Below are positions 13,097-23,948 of a stretch of 64,000 nt of DNA, piece by piece. A model generated the notes under the pieces. The model ran no database searches, was not told the origin of the DNA, and saw only the letters and a list, made by a program, of their open reading frames with translations. Position 1 is the first letter of the stretch, and each line of letters starts with the position of its first letter. The stretch comes from Xylaria sp. FL1777. Its lineage: Eukaryota; Ascomycota; Sordariomycetes; Xylariales; Xylariaceae. Both the position numbers and the translations under genes were made by a program. The stretch lies in contig MU400650.1 in assembly GCA_022578965.1 (NCBI GenBank), forward strand, positions 1 through 64,000, given 5' to 3'.

Positions 13097-15961
13097 ATGT
13101 CCACCACTCCGGTTCCGCCTGAGGACCAGGCCCGGCTGCTCGAAGATGCTCTGGTTGCCGTTCGCCAGCAGACGGCGCTCATGCGCAAGTGTCTGGAGAC
13201 GCCCGGCAAGCTCATGGACGCCCTCAAGTGCTGGTACGTTCACGGAAACACACGCCTCGTGCTGCCTTACGTCAGTCCCGTCACGCGAGGCACCTGGCTA
13301 ACTCTGCTCGCCTTCATGTAGCTCGACCCTCGTCTCCGAGCTGCGCACCAGCAGCCTCGGCCCCAAGCAATACTACGAGCTCTACATGGCTGTTTTCGAT
13401 GCTCTGCGCTACCTGTCCGTTCATCTCAAGGAGAACCACCCTCACAACCACCTCGCCGACCTCTACGAACTGGTCCAGTATGCCGGCAACATTGTCCCGC
13501 GCCTCTACCTCATGATCACCGTCGGCACCGCCTACATGTCGGTCCCCGATGCCCCCGTGAAGGAGCTCATGAAGGACATGATGGATATGACCCGTGGTGT
13601 CCAACATCCTATCCGCGGCCTATTCCTTCGCTACTACCTCTCTGGCCAGGCGAGAGATTATCTGCCCACCGGCGATAGCGACGGTTTAGAAGGGAATCTC
13701 CAAGACTCTATCAGCTTCATCCTGACGAATTTTGTCGAGATGAACAAGCTTTGGGTGCGGTTACAACACCAGGGTCACTCGAGAGAACGGGAGCAACGCA
13801 CAAGGGAGCGCAAGGAACTGCAGCAGCTCGTTGGTAGTAATATTGTGCGACTGAGCCAATTGGTCGACCTAGAATCCTACAAAAACGGCATCTTAGGTCC
13901 CCTACTGGAACAAGTCGTCCAATGCCGGGATGTCCTAGCCCAGGAATACCTGTTGGAGATTATCACCCAGGTCTTCCCCGACGAGTTCCATCTACACACT
14001 CTCGATCAATTCCTTGGCGCCGTCTCGCGATTGAATCCCCATGTCAATGTGAAAGCAATTGTCATCGGGCTCATGGACAGACTTTCTGCCTACGCTGAAC
14101 GAGAGTCGCAACAAAATGTCACAGGAGACAAGGCGAAGCTGGAAGAGGAGGCACTGGCTGATTTGCTCGAGAAGATCCGACTAGGGAAAGAACAGCAGGA
14201 ATCCAAACCTGCCCCGACGGAACCGGCCACCGAAACCAATGGCGATCAATCCAATGGGGAATCTACCAAAGATGCCGAAGCTACCCCTGCAGATTCAGAA
14301 GCAGCGCCCTCAGTTGCCGAGACTGAAACTACTGCTGTTGACAGCGAGCAAGAACAATCTACACCAGCATCTGAAGCTGATCGTGCTATTCCACAAGACG
14401 TCAAGCTCTACGAGATTTTCTTTGAACAGGTTAATAACCTCGTTAGTGCGCAGCACTTGCCCATTCAGGACACAATTGCTTTACTCGTCTCCTTGACAAA
14501 CCTAGCTCTCAACATCTACCCTACCCGACTAGATTATGTTGACCAGATTTTCGAATATGCTAACCGTAAAGTTAAAGAACACGCCAATAGCCCCGACCTT
14601 CATTCCCCTCCTGCCCAGCACAGTCTACTCGCTCTTCTTCAAGCCCCTTTGAAGAGATATGCATCCCTCTTCACCGCTCTATCTCTCCCAACATACGTCC
14701 CACTTGTCCAGTCTCAGACTTATCCTACGAGAAGGGCAGTCGCCGGCGAAGTCGCCAGGAGCCTGCTACGAGACCAGATTGCTATCTCAACGACGACACA
14801 GCTAGAAAATGTTTTGGAAGTTCTAAAAGTCTTGATCAAGGAAGGTACGCAGCAGCCGTCGGGATATCCAGGCGGTCCTCAGCGCCGTGCCATGGAGACG
14901 GACGAAACAATGGAGGAACAAGGTTGGCTCGCGAGGATTATCCACTTGCTGAATGGTGAAGACAACGATACGCAGTTTCGTCTTCTTCAGATCGCACGTA
15001 AGGCGTACGCCGAAGGAAACGAGCGCATCCGGACGACGACTCCCCCTCTCATTACAGCTGGTATGAAACTAGCGCGTCGTTATAAGGCACGCGAGCACTA
15101 CGACGATAACTGGGAAACTCAATCGAGCGCTTTGTTCAAGTTCATGCACTCATCCATCTCATCGCTTTACACGAGAGTCAATGGCTCTGGTGCGGCCGAA
15201 TTGGCTCTTCGTCTTTTCACTGCCTGTGGACAGACGGCAGATATGATCGGTTCTGAGGAGGTCGCGTACGAGTATTTTGCCCAGGCGTTCACGGTGTATG
15301 AAGAGGCTATTTCCGATTCGAAGGCGCAATTTCAGGCTGTCTGTGTTATTGCTAGTGCTCTGCACCAAACGAGGAACTTCGGCAAAGAGAATTACGATAC
15401 CCTGATTACTAAGTGCGCATTGCATGGAAGCAAGCTGCTTCGGAAGCCAGACCAATGCCGAGCGGTATATTTGGCGAGCCACCTGTGGTGGGCTACATCG
15501 ATTCCCGCAAGCGAGGAGTCTGATGAAGACGTAAGGATACCCCACCTCTATGGTCTTTTACTGGCCCAGAAAGAATTACTAACAAAGTACTAGCTCTATC
15601 GTGATGGGAAGAGAGTCCTTGAGTGCCTACAGCGAGCGCTCAGAGTAGCAGATTCTTGTATGGAACAGGCTACCTCTATCGAGCTATTCGTGGAAATTCT
15701 TGACCGTTATGTCTACTACTTCGACCAAGCCAATGAAGCTGTAAGAGCCGTATCGTTGCTTGAGATGATGATAACAAGACTGACAAAACTCAGGTCACAA
15801 CCAAGTATATCAATGGACTAATTGAGTTGATACACTCAAATCTCGGCACGAACCAGCAGGATTCAGCCAGTATTGAAAGCAGCAAAAGACATTTCAGGCA
15901 TACTCTCGAGAACATTGCCGGAAGACAATACGAGGGCATAATATTGTACCCTCCGAAATAA
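13097..15961 (+). CDS. VPS35: Retromer subunit VPS35
   Basis: Four exons (13097-13233, 13322-15530, 15594-15740, 15794-15961) encode 886 residues, usual for fungal Vps35. Introns 13234-13321 (GTACGT), 15531-15593 (GTAAGG) and 15741-15793 (GTAAGA) all keep frame. Vps35 is the alpha-solenoid scaffold of the retromer, binding Vps26 at its N-terminus and Vps29 at its C-terminus to retrieve cargo from endosomes to the Golgi. Recognisable signatures are the opening DQARLLEDALVAVRQQTALM, then TSSLGPKQYYELYMAVFDAL, and the highly conserved NIVPRLYLMITVGTAYM that contains the PRLYL motif needed for Vps26 binding. The middle (about 14200-14390) has an acidic, Glu/Thr/Ala-rich low-complexity insert. The ATG at 13097 starts the conserved N-terminus. 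The C-terminus ends in IILYPPK. Confidence 0.95.
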
Positions 15962-18084
15962 TCAGACAGGCGAACTGCGCACGGAGCAATTGGAGCCTAT
16001 TGTGTGAGTCGAACAAGAAGACAATGCCCGGATGCCGTTACTCAAGTCAGAAATCCGTGATTTTGGGCGCATGTACGTTGGTGTGTTATGAACCTTGAGC
16101 AGCAACGAGGAGCCGGAAGAGTGATGACAGACATTCTTGTGTACATATGTATATCTCGAAAGATTTGGGACATTGACCTGCTAATAGTCTGGCCGGAGTT
16201 GAAACAGAGGGAGGACGGTGGCTGTTAATGATAGGTATAATTCCCCATTTATACCTGAAACTGTATGGCGATATGAATGTGAAAAGAAAAGCAGTCAATT
16301 ACCTACATTACGTATTTTAAGTGTATTCTAAGGAGATGGCGCTGAACCGTTATAAGCCGATAGGCGAGCAAATAATGCCGATATTGAATGAATGTGTTTG
16401 CTTGGAGGCTCTTAGAGGTAGGTACCTACTATTGGTAAGGAGGTGCCCCTGAGTGAGGCGGTGCTGCGGATTGATTGCGTATGCAGTGTAGTTACAGCCC
16501 TATCTGTACATACTGCGTAGATAATTGCTATCTAGACTAGACTATCTAAGGTTAGTCCAAGAAGAGTATACATGTATACTAAGTATGTACCTACTGCATA
16601 TGTAGGTGGTGAGCTGAGCCTTGGGGAATCGTAGCCTTGGCATTATCTACTTCTCACATATAAAGGACAGACATCCCAAGCCATGCGCCTGAGACTTTCG
16701 GAGAAATGGATTTCGACTAGGTATTTCCCGATGAAACTGGCAGGTTGGAAATACCGGCTAGCTTTGTCTCCCGGTAGTAGAACATTGTTCCCGACGCTCC
16801 GACGAGGGTGGCTTTCATTGTAGGATATGTGCTTGGCCGCGCCTTGCTTACTATGCATCAGACGTTGGCTCGAAAGCGATGGTATATGAGCACTTACGTT
16901 TGCTTAGTGGCCTATCTACGAAGTACATGGCTTGGATATATACTACGATATTGCTCTTTGATTGTTCTATACTCGAAACTGATACTTTGGGTGTAACTTT
17001 ATCATGTCATTTACTCTTACTATCACCGCCTACTTACTTACCTACCGTACACATATCCCAACTAATAAGGCCCTGCTACCGGCTGCCTGCCATTACGGCG
17101 AGTTCTATGTCCATTACTAAAGGTTTGTTGCATCTGGTGCAACATCAGTAACTTACCTAACTTGACTGCTCATCATCTGCTGCGCTAGACCTGGGTTAGC
17201 GGTATTGATATGCTCTACTCTCACATTAGGTAGTTAATATTATAACGTTACCTACTTAGCCAACGGCTCTGAATATTGAATAAGAAGTTATAGCAATGTT
17301 AGAATAGAAAGACAGAGAGGCTATTCTAGCCTTTATAATCGTGAAATGGAGTTGCGGATGTAAATATACGTTGGGGTTGGCCATACCTTACTATTACTCT
17401 CACGTTACAGTGTAACCCAGAGCCTACCTACCTAAGTACAGGGTAGGTATACCTACTAGATAAGCGGTAGCCTGTAGGTACATTGTCTTAGGTATTTAGG
17501 ACGCATTAGCCACCCGGCTCCATACATGTACAAGATCAGACTAGGCCTGTCTTATGTCTCACTTCTCACGCAATAACTCAAATGCTGTAAAAGCATACTT
17601 GTAGGCGACAGTGGTCGATCTGCCAACAACAAACGACCGAATCCTCGAACGCCGGCAAGTTCGCCTTTGTATTTTTTTGTCTCACCGACCTCGATACCCT
17701 AAAGCTATATCACTTCCGACATCACTTCCGGCACCACTTCCGCTCTCTCATCCGTGTCAATGCCGAATACGTCCGTAGCCCACGCTCACGCTCACGCTGC
17801 CTAGACCGATGTGCCTGTTTAGCAGCTCCTGTTCGCTTTCCTTCTCCTTTCCGCTGTAGATCCATCCACTCCTTCGTTGTCGAGCCGAGCCGAGCCGTGT
17901 CGTGTCGACCTCATCTCTCGTACTTGCTCATTCGCTCCCAGACTCCTGCTTGGGCCCTGTATTTCACCTAATACTACTGGCGTTTTCGTTTTCATTTGCA
18001 CTTTCACCAGCACCCCCCCTCTGGCTGCTCCGATGTGCTGGCTTTAATGTACCTGCATTGAGTTATTCCTGATATTATTACGCA
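15962..18084. other. Long intergenic region with TACCTA/TAGGTA clusters and 5' UTR of the M28 gene
   Basis: About 2.1 kb with no supported gene; ORFs up to 90 codons here look random. TAGGTA/TACCTA words recur at about 16415-16430, 16585-16610, 17030-17045, 17225-17260 and 17424-17490. The last 400 bp are pyrimidine-rich, with repeats of CACGCT (about 17783-17800) and GAGCC (about 17883-17897), and look like a leader for the gene starting at 18085. Confidence 0.5.
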
Positions 18085-20877
18085 ATGCCGTCCGAGAAGT
18101 CCCGCTACGAGCCGGCGCCGCCAATACCATCGTACGAGGAAGCCACCGCTACCGATGCATCGTCTTCCAGATCGCCCTGGCCGCCGTCGCCGTCGCCGAC
18201 TCACGCAGACACCAGACCCGATCATGAGACCGAGGCCCAGTCTCTTCTCCACCATAACAGAGCGCTCGATCCGCCGAGGAGGGCACCCGCAGGCTACCGG
18301 CCGCCACACGTCGAAACCGATGATGAAGGGTCAGATTGGAGCCTCGAAGATGGCAACGACGATAGTGATGCAGACGAAGCAGCCCAGGTGCGGCGTGAGA
18401 TGCAGGAGTTGGAGATAGAAGATCCTCTCAGCGATTCGAATGAGAGCACGTCATCTTGGACAAAACGAATAAGCTTGTCACGCTTCTCGTTACCACGATG
18501 GAAATGGCGGTGGCGTTTGCCGCGGCTGACCGTTCGACTCCCTCGCCAGTCAGATAATGCGAACGACGACGATGACGGCGAGAGCGGCGAAACGAGCCAG
18601 ACGAGAACGAGATGGCGCTTCCCTACCCTGGCCATGAACGGTCGCGACGTGGCGGTAGTCATCGGCAGGCTGCTTGCTCTCTTCGCCATCTTCGGCACCA
18701 TTTATATCCTCTTCGTGAGCGACCTGTTCGCCACCATGTCCCGGCGTATCAACGGCCAGATGTTTGACCCCGAGGCCGTTCGACAATTCGTCCAGCTACG
18801 CATCGAATCCGAACAGATAAAGCAGTCACTAAGGCACTTTACCAGCTTTGCGCATCTCGCTGGCACCGAAGGAGATTATGCGCTTGCCATGGATGTGCAC
18901 AACAGCTTCACGACTCACGGTTTTGACCAAGTCGCCGTCGATGAATACTATGTTTACTTGAATTATCCCAAGAAAGACGGCCGAGTTATCGAGATCATGA
19001 CCTCGGATGGGGAGAAGCCGATCTGGACCGCCTCTTTGGAAGAGAATGAAGTGGGCGTAGAAACCGCAGGCCGCCAGACATACGCCTTTCACGGCCATTC
19101 ACAGTCCGGCGATGTCAAGGGCCCGCTGATTTATGCGAATTATGGCTCTCGCAAAGACTTCAAGATGCTTGCAGACAAGGGCATCGATACCAAAGGCGCC
19201 ATCGCACTTGTTCGTAACCACGGCACACAGAGTAATCTTGCGCTGAAAGTTAAGGCAGCAGAGATGGCAGGATTTATCGGGTGTATTGTCTACAGCGATC
19301 CTGCTGACGACGGTTTTGTCAAAGGTGAACCCGCGCCGAAGGGACGGTTTATGCCGGCTGATGGCGTCGAGAGGGGCTCTGTAAGTCTGTCCAACTGGGT
19401 CATTGGCGATGTGCTCACCCCCGGTTGGGAGAGCAAGGAGGAGAATCCCCGTATGAAACTAGACCAGACCAAAGGGCTCGTTCACATACCAAGCTTGCCA
19501 ATTGCCTGGCGGGATGCACAGGTGTTGCTACAGCATATTGAGGGTTTTGGTGAGCCAAGCCCAGAGAACTGGAGAGGGGGTGTTCCGGATGTGAAATGGT
19601 GGTCTGGCAATTCATCATCGCCCATCGTACGTCTCAAGAACGACCAGGACGACAATGAGAAGCAAAAGATCTGGAATATTTACGCTAAGATCGACGGCAT
19701 CGAGCAAGGCGAGAAATCTATCATCATCGGCAACCATCGCGATGCATGGGCTTTTGGAGCCTCGGAACCCAATTCTGGTACGGCCATCATGCTCGAAGTT
19801 GCGCGCGTTTTCAGCGAGCTAGCAGCTAAAGGCTGGCGCCCTCGCCGCTCCATCGAGTTCATGAGCTGGGATGCCGAAGAGTATAATATGATAGGGAGTA
19901 CCGAGTTTGTCGAAAAGAATCTCGATGTTCTCCAAAACCAGGCCTTCGCCTACATTAATTTGGATGGTGCTGTTTCTGGCCGAGATTTCCATGCTGCTGG
20001 CTCTCCCATGTTCCACAGATTAGTAACAAAAGTCATCGAAAGGGTATTCGATCCCGTTGCTAATGCAACTCTAATTGACTTATGGAAGCAGAGACAAGCC
20101 GATCTCGAGCCTCTGGGATCCGACAGCGACTATGTTGCCTTTCAGGATATGGCGGGGACTAGTTCACTGGATATTCGCTTCGACGGTGAAGCACACCCGT
20201 CCCACTCTTCTTACGACAACTTCCAATGGATGGAATCAATTGGTGATCGGGATTTCGTGTATCACGGTCTGCTTGCCCAAGTGCTCGCACTTCTCATTAT
20301 AGAGCTTGCTGATAGACCGATTTTGCCGCTTGATTTGGGCAATTATGCTTCCAGCTTGGGCCTCTTTAATAATAACCTATGGCAATGGGCTAATAAGAAG
20401 GGTATCACCCAGGGTGATAACCAAAAGATCGACTTAACTCCCATCAACCACGCAATCATGCATGTTGAAAGATCTGTCAAGCAGTTTGAGAAGTGGGAGC
20501 CATATTGGGAACAGAACCTCATCGCAGCGAATGGATGGGAACCCGCAGGCTTGGGTGTCCGGCGACTTGATTATAACAATCGCATGTCTACTTTTGAGAC
20601 AAACCTACTCGATCTTGAACCCGGCGGTGGTGTATGTCCTCTTTCTTCATCCATGTTGATACAGTACGCTAATACATTTGACAATGGACAGATACCAAAC
20701 CGCACCCAATTCAAGCATGTCATCTTCGGTCCACAGCTCTGGTTCGAGGATGACGAAGCATACTTCCCCGCAATTCGGGATGTAATTGAGGCAGAGGATT
20801 GGCCGCTTGCGCAGTCTATCATCGACAAGACAGCTGAAATTATCAACTCCGCCGCTACGACCCTCGTCGCGGTATGA
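18085..20877 (+). CDS. M28B metallopeptidase-like type II membrane protein (transferrin receptor/GCPII/Vps70-Tre family)
   Basis: The continuous frame gives 930 residues, but 20632-20691 is very probably a 60-nt in-frame intron, so the real product is about 910. Order: Pro/Ser- and Asp-rich cytosolic N-terminus (1-185), one hydrophobic anchor (about 188-214), a protease-associated region (about 300-450), the M28 domain (about 530-720) and a TFR-dimerisation-like C-terminus with the IPNRTQFKHVIFGPQ block. Expected two-zinc ligands by alignment with human GCPII: His551 (NHRDAW), Glu561 where GCPII has Asp387, the catalytic pair Glu598-Glu599 (WDAEEYNMIGS), Asp627 (INLDGAV) and His707 (SHSSYD). 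Yeast relatives Tre1/Tre2 and Vps70 act in endosome/vacuole sorting. The substrate is unknown. The promoter lies in a TACCTA-rich region. Confidence 0.85.
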   Translation: MPSEKSRYEPAPPIPSYEEATATDASSSRSPWPPSPSPTHADTRPDHETEAQSLLHHNRALDPPRRAPAGYRPPHVETDDEGSDWSLEDGNDDSDADEAAQVRREMQELEIEDPLSDSNESTSSWTKRISLSRFSLPRWKWRWRLPRLTVRLPRQSDNANDDDDGESGETSQTRTRWRFPTLAMNGRDVAVVIGRLLALFAIFGTIYILFVSDLFATMSRRINGQMFDPEAVRQFVQLRIESEQIKQSLRHFTSFAHLAGTEGDYALAMDVHNSFTTHGFDQVAVDEYYVYLNYPKKDGRVIEIMTSDGEKPIWTASLEENEVGVETAGRQTYAFHGHSQSGDVKGPLIYANYGSRKDFKMLADKGIDTKGAIALVRNHGTQSNLALKVKAAEMAGFIGCIVYSDPADDGFVKGEPAPKGRFMPADGVERGSVSLSNWVIGDVLTPGWESKEENPRMKLDQTKGLVHIPSLPIAWRDAQVLLQHIEGFGEPSPENWRGGVPDVKWWSGNSSSPIVRLKNDQDDNEKQKIWNIYAKIDGIEQGEKSIIIGNHRDAWAFGASEPNSGTAIMLEVARVFSELAAKGWRPRRSIEFMSWDAEEYNMIGSTEFVEKNLDVLQNQAFAYINLDGAVSGRDFHAAGSPMFHRLVTKVIERVFDPVANATLIDLWKQRQADLEPLGSDSDYVAFQDMAGTSSLDIRFDGEAHPSHSSYDNFQWMESIGDRDFVYHGLLAQVLALLIIELADRPILPLDLGNYASSLGLFNNNLWQWANKKGITQGDNQKIDLTPINHAIMHVERSVKQFEKWEPYWEQNLIAANGWEPAGLGVRRLDYNNRMSTFETNLLDLEPGGGVCPLSSSMLIQYANTFDNGQIPNRTQFKHVIFGPQLWFEDDEAYFPAIRDVIEAEDWPLAQSIIDKTAEIINSAATTLVAV
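20632..20691 (+). other. Predicted 60-nt in-frame intron in the M28 gene
   Basis: GTATGT donor at 20632, GCTAAT branch sequence near 20668 and ACAG acceptor ending at 20691. The length is 60 nt, phase 0, with no stop codon, so a plain ORF reads through it. Removing it joins ...LEPGGG directly to IPNRTQFKHV, which matches the conserved (G)LPxRPFYRHVIYAP-type block of the family. The translated insert (V-C-P-L-S-S...) has no family counterpart that I know. Confidence 0.8.
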
Positions 20878-22231
20878 GTAACATATGCACGGTCTTTTTC
20901 TTCATGCATAGAGTACACGCGCAAACGCGATTTCCTTGTTTATAATTAGATGACGACCCGAAGAAGCTGTAGGCCGACTTGACTGGGCCGACGGACTGAT
21001 TGCATGGCTTGGCGTTCCGGTGGTTGTCATTACAGGCCTACCTGCTCATTTCCTCCCCTTTTGATGGCAATTGGTATGTAGGTAGAACTGTGGTTGATTG
21101 GTTTGTGGGTTGGAATTTCTGTGAAAAAAAAATAAGACAAACACATCGACTTCCCCCCGATTGTTTGATGCGAATCGGCTCGATCTTATATATGTCCATA
21201 TTCTACTCGTAATACCGGACCAGGGGCGTGGCATTGGAAGACTAGGAAACACTCATGATTGTACATTCTTTCGGTTATGTGTGAATTAGTGACCCAGGAG
21301 GTTTGTAGTTTTCCATAGGTATTGGTGAGGTTAGCGTCTATTTGGTGTCAATTCACATTTAGTCAACGCTCCTAAAGGTTTAATATTTGCAGCTTTTCGT
21401 TTCATATTTCTTTAGCTTCGGCATGGAATCTTATATTTATTCATTTATTTATTTGAGGCAGTACGTTCTCCTAGACTAGAGGGGTCTTTAGTTGTGGTGT
21501 TTCAACTCAGGCAGATCATCACCATTGGTAAGATACGTCAACGTCACTCACCTATTTACACAATAATCACCACTATATTCATAACAATCTTTCTCTCCCC
21601 CTTCATGTCATTCTGTCCCGATTTTATGTTATTTCAATCAGTGTATCCTCTAAGCAATTTGTGCATTCTTCATTCACCTCACTTTACTTTTCATCAATTG
21701 CTTAATGATGCTGATAAAAGGGGCGTGTCCCGTGCCACAAACTCACCACTACAGCTTAAAACTGTTGGGCGGAGGATTGACCTATCAACAAACACAGCGA
21801 TGAATTTTCAGACTTCGACTAGCGCGTCGCTCGCCTTGTTGTCGTTATGAGATTCGAGTTGTATAGAGGTTCACTTGTCTTCTTCGAGTCAGTCCAGGCT
21901 AGCGGCTTTGTTTCCTGGGGAAATGATGGGATGAGGACCTTGATGGCAACAACCTTGCTGGTCTGCTCCACGGCAGACAGCTGCTCACATAAGAATGAGA
22001 GAGTGTGCATAACATTCTGTTTCCTCAATTCATTCCTCCTATCCTTGGCATAGGAGAATCGAAACTCAAGCCGGCTTCCTAAGAGTTGTTGCTTTTTCTT
22101 GTGTTTATACCGTGTTCGTTACTCATAGCTGTTGAGCTCTCAGCTGTCGTGTCATTCGCCCATGTGTAAAGTGGTATATCACGACAGCCGAACATTCAAA
22201 CTATAACACAGTTTTATTTCATCCGATCATA
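20878..22231. other. Intergenic region, nothing supported
   Basis: About 1.35 kb, AT-richer toward the middle. ORFs of up to 118 codons (21494-21850) lack features of real proteins. No repeat family, tRNA or palindrome was recognised. The last 100 bp precede the F-box-like gene and should hold its promoter. Confidence 0.45.
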
Positions 22232-22828
22232 ATGGACTCTCCCTTTACCGGCCTGCCATGCGAGCTGCGTCTGATGATTTATGCATATCTCTTCGATGCA
22301 GGGGATGCAGATCTCAGCACCGATACGGAGGGGAACCCAAACTCAGGCACCGGCACCAAAAGCAACGCAAAGCATAAAAGGACGACAGCAAAAACAATCT
22401 CGATCAGAAACGCCGAATCAGACACTCCGTTCCCCCATCATCCAGCATGCAACCAATGCGCCCAGTACAGGGAACACCCCGACAACAACAACACCAGCAC
22501 CCCCCCAAAGCCCGCCCAGACACGCACCCGCTACCACGTCATCGACCGCTCCATCAACCGCCGCTGCGTCGAGACGACGTACCGCATGGTGAACAAGGGG
22601 GCGCGCATCTGCGCGGCCCTGATGCGCGTCAGCCGCGCCGTGTACGCCGAGACCGCGGGCCTCGTCTACGGCGCCCACACCTTCGACTTCGGCTGCGACG
22701 TCGAGGCCGTCATGCCCTTCCTCTCCGACCTCTCGCCCGCCACCCGCCGCCTCGTGACGCGCGTCGCGCTGTATAAGAAGGGGCCGTGGCTGTATGATTG
22801 CTGGAGCGATCGGTGTGAGTGGCGCAGC

Positions 22829-22860
<32 letters not shown>

Positions 22861-23386
22861 CTTTTTTTTTTTTTTTTTCCCTTGAGGATGCTTCCCCCTT
22901 TCCCCTTTCCCCCTTCCCCCTTTTATCTCACCCTTTCATTTTCGTCTTAGGGTTTCTGTAAATGGGATCGAGATGGGGATCTCTATGTCTATGTCTACCC
23001 CTTACCTTCGGAGGCTCAATCATTGTTTTCTAGTGTGCACTTACCTCCGCGACCACGCCTCCGTGGAACACCTCCGCCTCGTCGTGCAGGCGGGCCGTCT
23101 GGCGGATGAGCGCAAGTGGGAGTGGGAGCGGGAGAGGGAGACAGATGGCCCGCATGAGCTCTCAGGCAGGGACGTAGCGCTGCTGGTTGACATCCGCCAC
23201 GACACGCTGCATTGGATCGGCGACGTCGTCCGCTTGAGGGGCCTCCGCAGCGTCGAGGTCATACCGGACTTCTGCACCGTCCCTCCCCCGCAGACTTCGA
23301 ACATGCTTGTTTTCTTGGCCTTCTCGGCGTCGTTGGATACGGGGCTTAGAGAGTTTCTGAGAGATCGACTTCGACTGGCTTGTTGA
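22232..23386 (+). CDS. F-box/2EXR-like hypothetical protein
   Basis: Two exons, 22232-22829 and 23034-23386, give about 316 residues. The intron 22830-23033 has a GTAAGT donor and a TTTTCTAG acceptor and keeps frame. The N-terminus has the motif F-x-G-L-P-C-E-L-R-L-M-I-Y-A-Y-L-F, typical of the many fungal proteins carrying an F-box-like or 2EXR domain. These usually have no known substrate; a role as an SCF-type adaptor is only a possibility. Residues about 30-95 are low complexity (Thr/Asn/Pro-rich). The central ALMRVSRAVYAETAGLVYGAHTF is also typical of this group (a cysteine- or arginine-flanked 'NR..YAEA..lLY..n.F' block). The intron holds a (CT)n microsatellite and a T tract, listed separately. 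Confidence 0.65.
22834..22880 (+). repeat. (CT)n microsatellite followed by poly-T inside intron
   Basis: Right after the GTAAGT donor, about 13 CT units run into a T tract of about 17. Length variation here is expected between strains and could affect splicing or polypyrimidine recognition; that is inference. Confidence 0.85.
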
Positions 23387-23948
23387 GAGGGAGTAGAAGG
23401 GTTTTGTTAGTCTGGGAGTGTCAGGGGATGTGGTCACATCTAATCACATCTATCCTATATGAGTGGCTTTGGTGGATTGTGTGTATATATATGGGCCGTT
23501 CCCCTAGATATTCGGGGGGGAAGAGTTTCAGGAAATAATTGACCACTCAAGTGAGCCATATCTACAACCTACTTACCTACATGGCCACTGATAAAATACC
23601 CGAAAATAGAGTTAGAAGATGGCAGTTGACCTAGAGGTTGATAAGATGTAAGTTAAATATTAGTAACAACTGGGTTCAGAAGCAAGATAAGAGATGTGAG
23701 TGAAGACATACACTAGGAAATATAACACCGAGGTCATTGACTGATGCTACACTAAGACGAGCTTAGGTGTCTGCAATGCCATCAAAGTGGTAGTAGATTT
23801 AGTTAAATCCTAGTTTATTACTGTCCTCTACCGGAGGTAATAGAGAGACTGACGTTCTGGGGAAGGGTAAATAGTTTTTAGAGTAATTTATATTAATCCG
23901 TCGTAAAATGAATATAACACTCTACAATCACGCAGCCAAGTCATCCCG
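23387..23948. other. Intergenic region with an LTR-like remnant
   Basis: Apart from the LTR-like copy starting at 23419 (separate entry), there is only AT-rich sequence. The region separates the 3' ends of the F-box-like gene and the P450, so terminators for both should lie here. Confidence 0.45.
23419..23630 (+). repeat. Degenerate LTR-like copy (related to the solo LTR at 28839)
   Basis: It begins TGTCAGGGGATGTGGTCACAT and shares with the intact copy at 28839-29037 the TGTCAGG start, the GTCACAT word, the GTGTATATATATGGGC core (about 23480-23497) and the AATTGACC word. The 3' end is uncertain; about 23630 is a guess from the length of the other copy. No target-site duplication could be confirmed. 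It lies 33 bp downstream of the F-box-like gene stop. Confidence 0.5.
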
